From Bacteroidota bacterium (GTDB lineage: Bacteria; Bacteroidota; Ignavibacteria; UBA10030; UBA6906), in assembly GCA_030835135.1 (NCBI GenBank), contig JAUQWO010000046.1:62001-126000 (forward strand): DNA of 64,000 nt, read 5' to 3'. This document shows positions 34,866-43,873 of the stretch, in pieces. The position numbers and the translations under genes are program-made. How positions within the stretch are numbered: the first letter of the stretch is position 1; every line of letters begins with the position of its first letter. The notes under the pieces are model-generated. The model ran no database searches and had not been told where the DNA came from. It saw nothing but the letters and a program-made list of their open reading frames with translations.

Positions 34866-37648
34866 ATCTGCTGCTTTCCCCACTTCATGAGGGCAACCTC
34901 ACACTGAACGTAGAATTCCTTCGTGTCATAGGGGTGCAGACTGAGCGTCCGGCTCCGCATCGCGGTATTGAACCAGGGGAAAAAGAAGCGGCTGATCGTG
35001 GCGCCACTGTTGAGGCGGCAATGGATCGCCGCGGAACCGCTGCCTACCCCGAAGGTGTACGGCGGCAGGATGTTCCCGAGCACATCGCGTACCCAGGTCC
35101 GCACGGTCAGCCTCTCGGTCTCCTCCAGACGTCCGAACGGGTCGGCCAGACGGTAGAGCCACGGACGGAGCGCATTGGTCTTCGTATCCCACAACCGGAG
35201 CTGTTCGATCTCCGAAAAATGGATCGTGATGTTCGTCCCGTCCTTGAAGATGATCCGGATCCGGTCCTCCATCAGGTCGTACAGCTTCGGCGTACCCCGC
35301 AGGAACGGCACCACCCCGAGATACCAGAGCGATAGCGCGTACCAGACGAGGAGCAGGATCGCGACCCCGCCGACGACCAGCTGGGAGATCACATTCACGT
35401 TCTGGGATGTGCCCACGACGCGGATCAGGAAGAAGATCGGGAGGATCGGGATGAGCATCGCCACGAGCGGCAGGCTGATGGCCTTGAGCGTGCTGGCCAG
35501 GTCGGGTTTTACGCTGGCCGACTGGTACAGCTTTTTCACCGCGATCTCGCGGCGTTCGAAGAAGTTCTCCGACTCCTCCTTCGAATACATCTGCCGCACC
35601 TTATGGCCGGACCGGCTCAGATACTCCGCGGCCTTGTCCCACAACTCCGCCTTCTCGTAATGGAACGCAAGCAACTCATAGTACTCCACCAGCCGGTCCG
35701 CGTACAGGAGTTCGATCGCATGGGCGATCGATGCATGGAGTTCCTTCCGCTTGTTCACCAGCATGGTATTGTACGCGACCTCCTGGATCAGGAAGTGCTT
35801 GAACAGGTATTCGAATTCCCGCGCTTCATCGTTCTCGAGGATCAGTTCCAGCGAACGGAGTTCGTAGAGGCTGGGCACGAGATCCCCGTTCGTCCCGATC
35901 ACCTGTTCCAGCAGAGGTCGCGAGAACTCCCGGCCGATCACGGACGCGCCAAAGAGCACCTCCTTGATCGTATCGTGCAGCCGGTCGATCCGCGACATGA
36001 TGATCCCCTGGATCGTTCCCGGAACGCCGGCCTCGATGTTGTCCGTGAGGAGCTCCGCACGGCGCTTCCGCACCGCCACGATCTTCTTGTCCAGCAGCGT
36101 CTTGATGATCTCCTGGATGAAGAAGGGATTGCCCTCCGAACGGCGGAGCACGAACTCCTCCAGACCGTCGGGCACCGCATCTGCGTCGAGCCGGTAGAGG
36201 ATCAGGCGGCGGGCATCGTCCCGGTCGAGCCGGTTCAGATCGATGAGCTCGTGCGCCTCATCGACCACCCCCGCACACGGATATTCATCGCGGAAGGTGA
36301 GCACGAAGAGGGTCGGCACGGCATTGTTGTCCCGGAGCAGGACGTAGTCCAGCAGTTCCTGCGAGAACCGGTCGACCCAGTGCAGGTCCTCGAGGATGAA
36401 CAGCATCGGCCGTTCCACCGACGCCGTAGTGAGCAGCGAGCGCACGGCATAGAAGATCCGTTGCTTGCGCACCTTCTCATCCACCATCATGATCTCTTCG
36501 TACCGGACGGACAGGAGCGTTGCCAGGTACGGCTCGTGATCGGTCAGATGGAGATGGTCCAGCGCCGCGTGCAGCCGTTCGCGGATCAGCACCTCGGACG
36601 CATCGCTCCGGATGCGGAGGAAATTCTTCAGGAAGACGGACCACACATAGTAGGGCGTCGTGGTCTCAAAGCTCGAGCACGCCCCTTCCGCGGTGGCGAT
36701 GCCGAGGGCATACGCATGGCGGATCAATTCCGCCTTGAGGCGCGATTTCCCGACCCCGGCTTCGCCGCGCAGTCCGAGACGCACATGCACCTTCCCCCGG
36801 GCGGTCTCCAGGGCGCGGTCGATCCTGCCGAGTTCCCGGGCACGCCCCACGAACTGATCCTTGCCCAGGACCGAGGGTTTGCGGTCGGATTCGGCCTTCA
36901 GCGCGCGCAGACGGTAGACGTCCACCGTCTCCGACTTCCCGCGCAGGGCGGTGGTCGTGGGCCCTTCGGCGATGACCACATCGGCAACGAGTTTGTAGGT
37001 CTCGGAGGACAGGAAGATGTCGCCGCGGGGGGCGATCTCGACGAGCCGGGAAGCGAGGTTCACCGTATCGCCGATCACCGAATAGTTCATCCGGAGGTCG
37101 GTGCCGACATTGCCGGCGATGACCATGCCGGAATGCAGCCCGACATGCAGGCCGAGCGGCCCGGGCAATTCCTGCCCGCGGCGCTGATTGTACCGCTCGA
37201 TCTCCGTCATCATGTCCAATGCGCAGCGTATCGCTCGTTCCGGATCGTTCTCGTGCGCAAGCGGCGCACCGAAGATCGCCATGATGCCGTCGCCAATGAA
37301 CTTGTCGATGGTCCCTTCATAGCGCAGAACCACCGACACGAGACCGGAGAAGCAATCGTTGAGGACAGCGGTGACATCCTCGGGATCGAGGCGTTCAGAG
37401 AGGGCGGTGAAACCGGTCACATCGGCGAACACGACCGTCACCTGCCGCCGTTCGCTTTCGATCTGGCGGCCGGCGGTCAGGATGCGTTCAGCAAGGTCCC
37501 GGGGAATGTAGTTGCGGATGAGGGCGAAACCGTCAATGGTCGGCCTGATCGGCACGGGCGGCACCGGTGCAGGTCCGAGCGTCGTGCCGCAATGGAGACA
37601 GAACCGAGAATTCTCCGGGATGTCTTGAGCGCAGGCAGGACATTGCAT
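34862..37648 (-). CDS. Zinc-ribbon / class III cyclase / AAA ATPase / membrane fusion protein
   Basis: A 928-residue multidomain signalling protein. Residues 1-25 are a zinc ribbon (CPAC, CLHCG). A class III nucleotide cyclase domain follows, with metal-binding Asp76 in VVFADVTGF and Asp120 in KFIGDGIMAIFG. An AAA/NACHT-like ATPase module has GEAGVGKSRLKAE near residue 292, and a helical region follows to about 700. Two membrane spans lie around residues 718-765, then a roughly 150-residue cytosolic beta-rich tail (PH-like in appearance). Purine cyclase activity is likely but unproven. It sits seven bases behind a STAS gene and before ddpX. Confidence 0.85.
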   Translation of the reverse strand: MQCPACAQDIPENSRFCLHCGTTLGPAPVPPVPIRPTIDGFALIRNYIPRDLAERILTAGRQIESERRQVTVVFADVTGFTALSERLDPEDVTAVLNDCFSGLVSVVLRYEGTIDKFIGDGIMAIFGAPLAHENDPERAIRCALDMMTEIERYNQRRGQELPGPLGLHVGLHSGMVIAGNVGTDLRMNYSVIGDTVNLASRLVEIAPRGDIFLSSETYKLVADVVIAEGPTTTALRGKSETVDVYRLRALKAESDRKPSVLGKDQFVGRARELGRIDRALETARGKVHVRLGLRGEAGVGKSRLKAELIRHAYALGIATAEGACSSFETTTPYYVWSVFLKNFLRIRSDASEVLIRERLHAALDHLHLTDHEPYLATLLSVRYEEIMMVDEKVRKQRIFYAVRSLLTTASVERPMLFILEDLHWVDRFSQELLDYVLLRDNNAVPTLFVLTFRDEYPCAGVVDEAHELIDLNRLDRDDARRLILYRLDADAVPDGLEEFVLRRSEGNPFFIQEIIKTLLDKKIVAVRKRRAELLTDNIEAGVPGTIQGIIMSRIDRLHDTIKEVLFGASVIGREFSRPLLEQVIGTNGDLVPSLYELRSLELILENDEAREFEYLFKHFLIQEVAYNTMLVNKRKELHASIAHAIELLYADRLVEYYELLAFHYEKAELWDKAAEYLSRSGHKVRQMYSKEESENFFERREIAVKKLYQSASVKPDLASTLKAISLPLVAMLIPILPIFFLIRVVGTSQNVNVISQLVVGGVAILLLVWYALSLWYLGVVPFLRGTPKLYDLMEDRIRIIFKDGTNITIHFSEIEQLRLWDTKTNALRPWLYRLADPFGRLEETERLTVRTWVRDVLGNILPPYTFGVGSGSAAIHCRLNSGATISRFFFPWFNTAMRSRTLSLHPYDTKEFYVQCEVALMKWGKQQI

Positions 37649-37655
37649 ACGGGGC

Positions 37656-38000
37656 CTAGGTGAAGCTCTTGAGCGCCTCCTCGCGGGTATCGCGCACGTC
37701 GAACACGAGGGTCAGCTTCGTGATCACGAAGATGTTCTCGATGTTCTTGTTCAACCCGGTCAGCTTGATCTGCCACCCGTTGCGGGAATACGTGGTCTGG
37801 GCAGCGACCAACACACCGATCGCGGTACTATTGAGGTAGGTGACGTTGCTGAGGTCGATCAGCAGCTTCTGGTACTTGCGGTCCACGAATCCGGCGATCG
37901 CCTGGCGGACCTCGACGGTTTCGTCACCGCCGACCAGCGACCCGCTCACTTCAATGAGTCCGACGTTGGCGTCGGCGATGGTGGAGGATTTTACGCCCAT
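37656..38000 (-). CDS. STAS-domain anti-sigma-factor-antagonist-like protein
   Basis: A 114-residue STAS protein. The switch region VTYLNSTAIGVLVAA near residue 58 contains the Ser that is phosphorylated in SpoIIAA/RsbV proteins. LIEVSGSLVGGDE near residue 14 is the first strand pair. Relatives bind anti-sigma kinases or other partners; no kinase or sigma factor is adjacent. It is highly similar to the STAS protein at 56100-56453 and heads the cyclase operon, suggesting it regulates or reports to the cyclase. A consensus-like promoter lies 32 bases upstream of its ATG. Confidence 0.9.
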   Translation of the reverse strand: MGVKSSTIADANVGLIEVSGSLVGGDETVEVRQAIAGFVDRKYQKLLIDLSNVTYLNSTAIGVLVAAQTTYSRNGWQIKLTGLNKNIENIFVITKLTLVFDVRDTREEALKSFT

Positions 38001-38031
38001 TGCGGCTCCGTTGGTATGGAATGATCGATGC

Positions 38032-38060
38032 ATGATACACTGTTCAGGACACATTGTCAA
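38032..38060 (-). promoter_or_regulatory. Strong sigma70-like promoter of the STAS-cyclase operon
   Basis: On the minus strand TTGACA and TATCAT are separated by 17 bases. The -35 is a perfect consensus and the -10 matches at five positions. It is the best sigma70-type promoter seen in the window. Confidence 0.7.
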
Positions 38061-38136
38061 GGTAGCCCCGCCCGGCGGTTGTTTTTTTGGGGCAAAGGTC
38101 GGATATTCCAGTACCAACATCGAGCGGAGGACTGCA

Positions 38137-40392
38137 GTGCATCGCGTGGCAGATGAACCGACCCCGGCAGGGGACCGTGACCATGCGTCTGCACCCCAGG
38201 ATCCGCCTGCCGCCGCAGGACCGGAGGGCAAACTGCGGGGCGCAAAGACCCGGCGCAAGAAACGAACGTCCCTCAAGGACGAGTCAACGTCCAACACCCC
38301 CCCGGCCCTCGATCCCTCGCTCTATATCAATCGCGAGCTCAGCTGGCTGGAATTCAACCAGCGGGTCCTCGAAGAGGCCCGCGACCCGCGCCACCCGCTC
38401 CTCGAACGCGCAAAGTTCCTGTCGATCGTCAGCTCCAACCTGGACGAATTCTTCATGATCCGGGTCGCCGCCATCAAGGACCTGATCTCCGCCGGGGTCA
38501 CCGAACTCTCCCCCGACGGCCGCGCCCCCGTCCAGCAACTCACGGCGATCCACGACCGGGTCTCCACCATGCTGGCGGAAATGTCCGCGTGTTTCTGGCA
38601 AGAACTGCATCCGCAGCTCTCTGCCGCCGGCATCCATCTCATCCGGATGCAGGAGATCACGCCCGAAGAGCAGGATGCCATGCATGCCTACTTCGCACGC
38701 GAGGTCTTCCCCGTCCTCACACCGCTCGCGTTCGATCCCGGACACCCCTTCCCGTACATCTCAAACCTGAGCCTGAGCCTCGCGGTGGTCGTTGCCGGCC
38801 CCCAGGGCGAAGAACGCTTCGCGCGCGTGAAGGTCCCGGACGTCCTCCCCCGCCTCATCCCGCTCCCCGAACGCTCCGGCACCCCCGACGTCCTGCGCTT
38901 CATCTGGATGGAGGACCTGATCGCCCGGAACCTCGGGATGCTCTTCCCCGGGATGACCGTCAAGGAATCCTATGCCTTCCGTGTGACGCGGAACGCGGAC
39001 ATCGAGATCCAGGAGGATGAGGCGGACGATCTGCTGGCGTCCATCGAGGAATCCATCCGCCTCCGGCGCTTCGGGCCGGTGGTGCGCGTGGGCGTGGAGA
39101 GCTCGATGCCGGCTCGCATCCGCGAGATCCTGGCCGAGAACCTGGAGGCCGCGACCACCGATGTGTATGAGATCACGCCCCCGCTCGGATTGAGTCACGT
39201 GATGCAGCTTCTCCGGCTTGCACGGCCCGACCTGAAGGACGCCCCGCACCACCCGGCACCCCTTGGCGCTGAGGATGATGCGGAGGACATGTTCGCCATC
39301 ATCCGGCGTGGCGACGTCCTCCTCCATCACCCGTACGACTCGTTCCTGCCCGTCGTGCAGTTCATCCGCAATGCCGCGATGGACCCTGCCGTGCTCGCGA
39401 TCAAGCAGACCCTGTATCGCATCGGCAAGGAATCCCCGCTCGTCCCCCTGCTCATCCAGGCCGCCGAAAGCGGCAAACAGGTGGCGGTGCTGGTCGAACT
39501 GAAGGCACGGTTCGATGAGGAGAACAACATCGGCTGGGCGAAGCAACTCGAACGCGCCGGCGTCCATGTGGTGTACGGACTGGTCGGCCTGAAGACCCAC
39601 GCGAAGATGGCCCTGGTCGTCCGCAAGGAAGGCGATGGGCTCCGCCGCTACGTCCACCTCGGCACGGGCAACTACAACCCGGTGACCGCACGCATCTACA
39701 CGGACTGCAGCTACTTCACCTGCCGCGAACAGATCACGTCCGATGCCACCGAAGTGTTCAACTACCTCACGGGCTATTCGCGGCGCGACGGGTACAGCAA
39801 ACTGTGCGTGGCACCGGTGAACCTCCGCGAGACCATGACCCATCTCATCGAACGCGAGATGCAGCACGCCCGCTCGGGGAAAAACGGCCATCTCATGCTG
39901 AAGATGAACTCCCTCACCGACACGCGGATGATCGAGTTGTTGTACGCCGCCTCGCAGGCAGGCGTGAAGGTCGAATTGATCGTGCGCGGCATCTGCTGCC
40001 TGCGCCCCGGCGTGAAGGGGATCAGCGACAACATCCGGGTCATCAGTATCGTCGGCCGGTTTCTCGAACACAGCCGCGTCTTCTGGTTCGCTCATGATGG
40101 ACACCCGGAGCTTTTCCTGAGCAGCGCCGATATGATGGGGCGCAATCTGAACCGCCGCGTGGAACTGATGTTCCCGGTGGAAGACCCCGCCCTCATCGCG
40201 CGCGTCAAACAGGAGACCCTGGACGGCGCGCTGGCCGACCGCACCCGGGCACGCCAGCTCGGACCGGACGGGCTGTACACCCGCATCGTGCCGGGCACCG
40301 CCGGCGAGACCGCCGATAACCAGATGGATCTCGTCCGCGCACGCACACAGCACCTCCGCGCGATCCATATCGTTCCACGCGAAGCACCCTGA
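38137..40392 (+). CDS. ppk1: Polyphosphate kinase 1
   Basis: A 751-residue Ppk1. The core starts YINRELSWLEFNQRVLEEA near residue 63 and includes LDEFFMIRVA, the HPYDSF region near residue 401, KTHAKMALVVR near residue 488 with the autophosphorylated His context, and GTGNYNP near residue 508. It polymerises ATP gamma-phosphate into polyphosphate, reversibly, usually at the inner membrane. The GTG start is chosen for GGAGG six bases upstream. The first 60 residues are Pro/Ala/Lys-rich and probably disordered. It is divergent from the STAS-cyclase operon. Confidence 0.95.
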   Translation: MHRVADEPTPAGDRDHASAPQDPPAAAGPEGKLRGAKTRRKKRTSLKDESTSNTPPALDPSLYINRELSWLEFNQRVLEEARDPRHPLLERAKFLSIVSSNLDEFFMIRVAAIKDLISAGVTELSPDGRAPVQQLTAIHDRVSTMLAEMSACFWQELHPQLSAAGIHLIRMQEITPEEQDAMHAYFAREVFPVLTPLAFDPGHPFPYISNLSLSLAVVVAGPQGEERFARVKVPDVLPRLIPLPERSGTPDVLRFIWMEDLIARNLGMLFPGMTVKESYAFRVTRNADIEIQEDEADDLLASIEESIRLRRFGPVVRVGVESSMPARIREILAENLEAATTDVYEITPPLGLSHVMQLLRLARPDLKDAPHHPAPLGAEDDAEDMFAIIRRGDVLLHHPYDSFLPVVQFIRNAAMDPAVLAIKQTLYRIGKESPLVPLLIQAAESGKQVAVLVELKARFDEENNIGWAKQLERAGVHVVYGLVGLKTHAKMALVVRKEGDGLRRYVHLGTGNYNPVTARIYTDCSYFTCREQITSDATEVFNYLTGYSRRDGYSKLCVAPVNLRETMTHLIEREMQHARSGKNGHLMLKMNSLTDTRMIELLYAASQAGVKVELIVRGICCLRPGVKGISDNIRVISIVGRFLEHSRVFWFAHDGHPELFLSSADMMGRNLNRRVELMFPVEDPALIARVKQETLDGALADRTRARQLGPDGLYTRIVPGTAGETADNQMDLVRARTQHLRAIHIVPREAP

Positions 40393-40445
40393 CTCTCTCT
40401 CTGTCCCTTTCCATCACACCGTACCACGCACCAGGAGGTCTCACT

Positions 40446-43400
40446 ATGCTCCACGGCATCCGTTGTGCCGTTCTCTCCCTTCTGCTTCCGCTCGCCGCAC
40501 TGGCAGCGGACGAAGGGCGCTTCATGCGCCACCCCGACATCCATGGCTCGACGATGGTCTTCACCTATGAGGGCGATCTGTGGACCGCACCCACCACCGG
40601 CGGTGTCGCCACACGCCTGACCACCCACCCGGGCACCGAATACGCCGCCCGGTTCTCTCCCGATGGCTCACAGATCGCGTTCACGGCGTCCTACGACGGC
40701 AGCACATCGATCTACCGGATGCCGGCCGAAGGCGGCGCCCCCACACGCCTCACCTACATGCCTGGCGTCGGGAACTCCGTGTGCTGGACCCCGGACGGGA
40801 AGCGGGTCGTCTTCACGTCGACGTTCGAGAACGTGATCATGCGCGATCCGAACCTGTACTCCGTGGACACCGAGGGGAATGCCCCCGAACGGTTCCCGCT
40901 GGACCGCGGCGTCCGCTGCAGCTTCTCCCCTGACGGGAAGTCCATCCTCTATGTCCGGAAAGGGAGCGAGGACTACTACTGGAAACGCTACAAGGGCGGC
41001 CGCTACCCCGACATCTGGCGGTATGATTTCGCGACCAATGCCTTCACCCCGGTCACGAACTACGTCGGCAAGAACGCATATCCGATGTGGATCGGCAACA
41101 AGATGTACTTCGTGTCCGACCGCGACAATGGCATCAGTAACCTGTACGTCCAGGATCTCGCCTCCACGACGGTCACACGCCTTACCTCGTACGATGACTT
41201 CGACGTGATGTGGCCCTCCACCGATGGGACCACGATCATCTACGTCTACAAAGGCTCTCTCCACACGATGGACGTGGCAAGCGGGAAAGTGACACGCCGG
41301 AGCGTCACGGTCCCGTCCGACCGCTGGGCAACGCGCACCCGTGTGGTCGACGCGCGCGACTACCTCCACACCGCCGACGCATCCACCGATGGCAAAGGAC
41401 TCGTGCTCGAAGCCCGGGGCGATCTCTTCACGGTGAACGTCGAGAAGAAACTCGCGGTCAATCTGTCCATGACCCCCGGCGTTCGCGAGATGCACCCCGC
41501 ACTCTCGCCGGATGGCAAGACCGTGGCGTTCTTCGCGGACAACACCGGCAGCTATCAGCTCTATACACAACCGGTGAGCGGCGGTCCGCGCACCCAGCTC
41601 ACCACCGCGCTGGACCGCACCGTCTACCGGCTCGTCTGGTCGCCCGATGGCAGGAAGATCCTCTTCGGGAACAAGGACCTCGCGCTGTTCGTCCTGGACA
41701 TCGCCACGCGCACCCTGACACAGATCGACCAGTCGCATCAGCTGAAGAACGACGAATTCTACTGGGAGATCGCCGACTACGGGTGGTCGCCCGACAGCAA
41801 ATGGGTCACCTATTCGTTCGTGCAGTTCAACCGCAACAGTCAGATCTTCCTCTATTCGCTCGAACAGAAGAAGCGGTTCGCGGTGACGGACGATTTCTTC
41901 GACAACCTTTCGCCCCGGTTCGATGCGGGCGGGAAGTATCTGTACTATCTCTCCAGCCGGAACTTCAGCGTACAGATGGACTTCTATGAGGACAACCATG
42001 TGCTCGACGCACCCTATCAGGTGATGGCCGTGCAGCTCGCCGCAGGCGAGCAGCCCCCGTTCACGGAACCCGTCACGACCGACAAGAAATCGCCCGAGCC
42101 GTTCCGGATCGATACCGACGGTCTTGCGCAGCGGACCATACCGCTCCCCGTGCCCGCGGGGAACTACTTCTTCCTGCAGGCTGGCAAGGGGAAGGTGGCG
42201 TGGTGCTCGGTGGACAAATTCACCGAGGACGAATACGAAGAGATCTTCAAGCCGGGTGCAGCAACGAAGTGGGAGCTGCATATCTTCGACATGGAGAGCA
42301 AGAAGGAGGTCACACTGCCGGACAAGATCCGCGAATTCCGGATCTCGGCCACCGGCGAGCAGATCCTGACCCGGCGCGACAACGATCTGTATCTGTGCGG
42401 ACTAGACAAGGCGTTCTCCTCCAAGACCCCCGGCGAGAAGGTCTCGACGGGCATCCTCGCCTATACGCTCGATACCCGCGCCGAGTGGACGCAGATCTTC
42501 AACGATGCCTGGCGCTGGTACAACGAGTTCTTCTACGATGAAGGGATGCACGGCCGCGATTGGCAGAAGCTCGGGGAGACCTACCGCTCATTTATACCGT
42601 CGCTCTCCTCGCGCGACGACCTCAACTGGGTGTTGAGCCAGATGGTGGGCGAGTTGTGCGTGTCGCACACCTACATCGGCGGCGGCGACATGGGGCCCGT
42701 CGCGACCCCGCGGTCACCGGTCTCGACGGGATGGCTGGGCGCGGACCTGACCGCGGACACGAAGGCCGGCTACTACATCTTCTCGCGCATCTATGGACCG
42801 ACGACCTACAATCTGAGCCTGAAGGCGCCGCTCTCCCGGCCGGACGTCAATGTGCAGGAAGGCCAGTACCTCATCGCCATCAACGGCGTGGAAGTGAAAC
42901 CGCCGGCTGACTATCACCGCATGCTGCAGATGACCGCCGGACAGAAATTCTCCATCACGGTGAACAGCTCCCCTTCACGCCAGGGTGCGCGGACCTACGA
43001 GATCGTGCCGGTCCGGTACGATCCCCAGCTCCGGTATTTCCGGTGGCTCTCGGACAATGTCGATCGCGTGCTGAAGGCGTCCGGAGGGAAGATCGGTTAC
43101 ATGCACATCAACGCCATGGGATCGGGCGGTATCGGCGAGTTCGACAAGTTCTGGCGTGCCTTCCGGTACAAGGAGGGACTCATCATCGACGTCCGGCGGA
43201 ATTCCGGAGGCTGGACGGAGTATTTCATGATCGACAAACTCGAACGGCGGATGACCTCCTACAACGTGCTGCGCAACAAGGAACCGTTCCGCTACCCGGG
43301 AACGGCGTCGTCGGCGCATTACGTCGCCCTCTCGAATGAGTATAACGGGTCCGACGGTGAGGCTTTCATTGAGCACTTCAAGGCGGATAAGCTCGGACCT

Positions 43401-43685
43401 GTCATCGGTGTCCCGTCATGGGGCGGATTAGTAGGTATTTTGAATGGTCAGGCCACTGTCGATAATGGGAACGTGCAGCAATCCAATAATGCCTTCTGGG
43501 GTGAGGACGGGAAATGGCTTGTCGAGAATCATGGAGCTGACCCGGACATCCTCCTGGACAATGATCCGGCCTCGGCGTCAGCGGGGAAGGATGCGCAACT
43601 TGAACGGGCCATTCAGGAGCTCCTGAAAAAGATCAAGGACGAGCCATTCAAGTTCGCCCCTCGGCCCGCCTATCCGAAGAGATAG
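40446..43685 (+). CDS. Tricorn-type S41 protease
   Basis: A 1079-residue exported protease with a signal peptide (CAVLSLLLPLAALA). Residues about 25-690 are WD40/TolB-like propeller repeats (AARFSPDGSQIAF and similar). The catalytic half has His702 in GMHGRDW, a PDZ domain around 770-860 (GQYLIAINGVEV), and the S41 core with the nucleophile Ser969 in NGSDGEAF and VPSWGGLVGI after it. Archaeal tricorn degrades peptides from the proteasome; bacterial forms with signal peptides act in the periplasm. AGGAGG precedes the ATG. All catalytic elements appear intact. Confidence 0.92.
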   Translation: MLHGIRCAVLSLLLPLAALAADEGRFMRHPDIHGSTMVFTYEGDLWTAPTTGGVATRLTTHPGTEYAARFSPDGSQIAFTASYDGSTSIYRMPAEGGAPTRLTYMPGVGNSVCWTPDGKRVVFTSTFENVIMRDPNLYSVDTEGNAPERFPLDRGVRCSFSPDGKSILYVRKGSEDYYWKRYKGGRYPDIWRYDFATNAFTPVTNYVGKNAYPMWIGNKMYFVSDRDNGISNLYVQDLASTTVTRLTSYDDFDVMWPSTDGTTIIYVYKGSLHTMDVASGKVTRRSVTVPSDRWATRTRVVDARDYLHTADASTDGKGLVLEARGDLFTVNVEKKLAVNLSMTPGVREMHPALSPDGKTVAFFADNTGSYQLYTQPVSGGPRTQLTTALDRTVYRLVWSPDGRKILFGNKDLALFVLDIATRTLTQIDQSHQLKNDEFYWEIADYGWSPDSKWVTYSFVQFNRNSQIFLYSLEQKKRFAVTDDFFDNLSPRFDAGGKYLYYLSSRNFSVQMDFYEDNHVLDAPYQVMAVQLAAGEQPPFTEPVTTDKKSPEPFRIDTDGLAQRTIPLPVPAGNYFFLQAGKGKVAWCSVDKFTEDEYEEIFKPGAATKWELHIFDMESKKEVTLPDKIREFRISATGEQILTRRDNDLYLCGLDKAFSSKTPGEKVSTGILAYTLDTRAEWTQIFNDAWRWYNEFFYDEGMHGRDWQKLGETYRSFIPSLSSRDDLNWVLSQMVGELCVSHTYIGGGDMGPVATPRSPVSTGWLGADLTADTKAGYYIFSRIYGPTTYNLSLKAPLSRPDVNVQEGQYLIAINGVEVKPPADYHRMLQMTAGQKFSITVNSSPSRQGARTYEIVPVRYDPQLRYFRWLSDNVDRVLKASGGKIGYMHINAMGSGGIGEFDKFWRAFRYKEGLIIDVRRNSGGWTEYFMIDKLERRMTSYNVLRNKEPFRYPGTASSAHYVALSNEYNGSDGEAFIEHFKADKLGPVIGVPSWGGLVGILNGQATVDNGNVQQSNNAFWGEDGKWLVENHGADPDILLDNDPASASAGKDAQLERAIQELLKKIKDEPFKFAPRPAYPKR

Positions 43686-43705
43686 CATGGGTGAGCGGTG
43701 AAATC

Positions 43706-43732
43706 GAAAGTGCTTGTTTTTTCAACACTTTC
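43706..43732 (+). other. Hairpin after the tricorn-type protease gene
   Basis: GAAAGTG and CACTTTC pair around a T-rich 13-base loop, 20 bases after the stop. It may help end transcription, though the T-run is in the loop and not behind the stem. Confidence 0.35.
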
Positions 43733-43744
43733 TCTGTAAGTTCC

Positions 43745-43789
43745 TGCGTGCTGCACGACCCGCCTGCGAGGATCGCCGTGCAGCACGCA
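43745..43789 (+). repeat. Nested inverted repeat in the citrate synthase leader
   Basis: Two perfect 13-base arms (43745-43757 and 43777-43789) are separated by 19 bases. Each arm itself contains a near-palindromic GTGC-N-GCAC core, so the site could be two operator half-sites or an RNA hairpin. Confidence 0.6.
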
Positions 43790-43873
43790 CATGTTATTTG
43801 ACGTACTCCTTCCTTTGAGCGCGAGCTTTGTTCCTTGTCAGATGACCGTTCATTTACCTAAGGAGAACCCACA

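Noticed and set aside
35603-37663. A 686-codon plus-strand frame opposite the cyclase-AAA gene
   Set aside because: It is a composition shadow, His/Asp/Arg-rich, with no recognisable domain, while the minus strand encodes a coherent multidomain protein.
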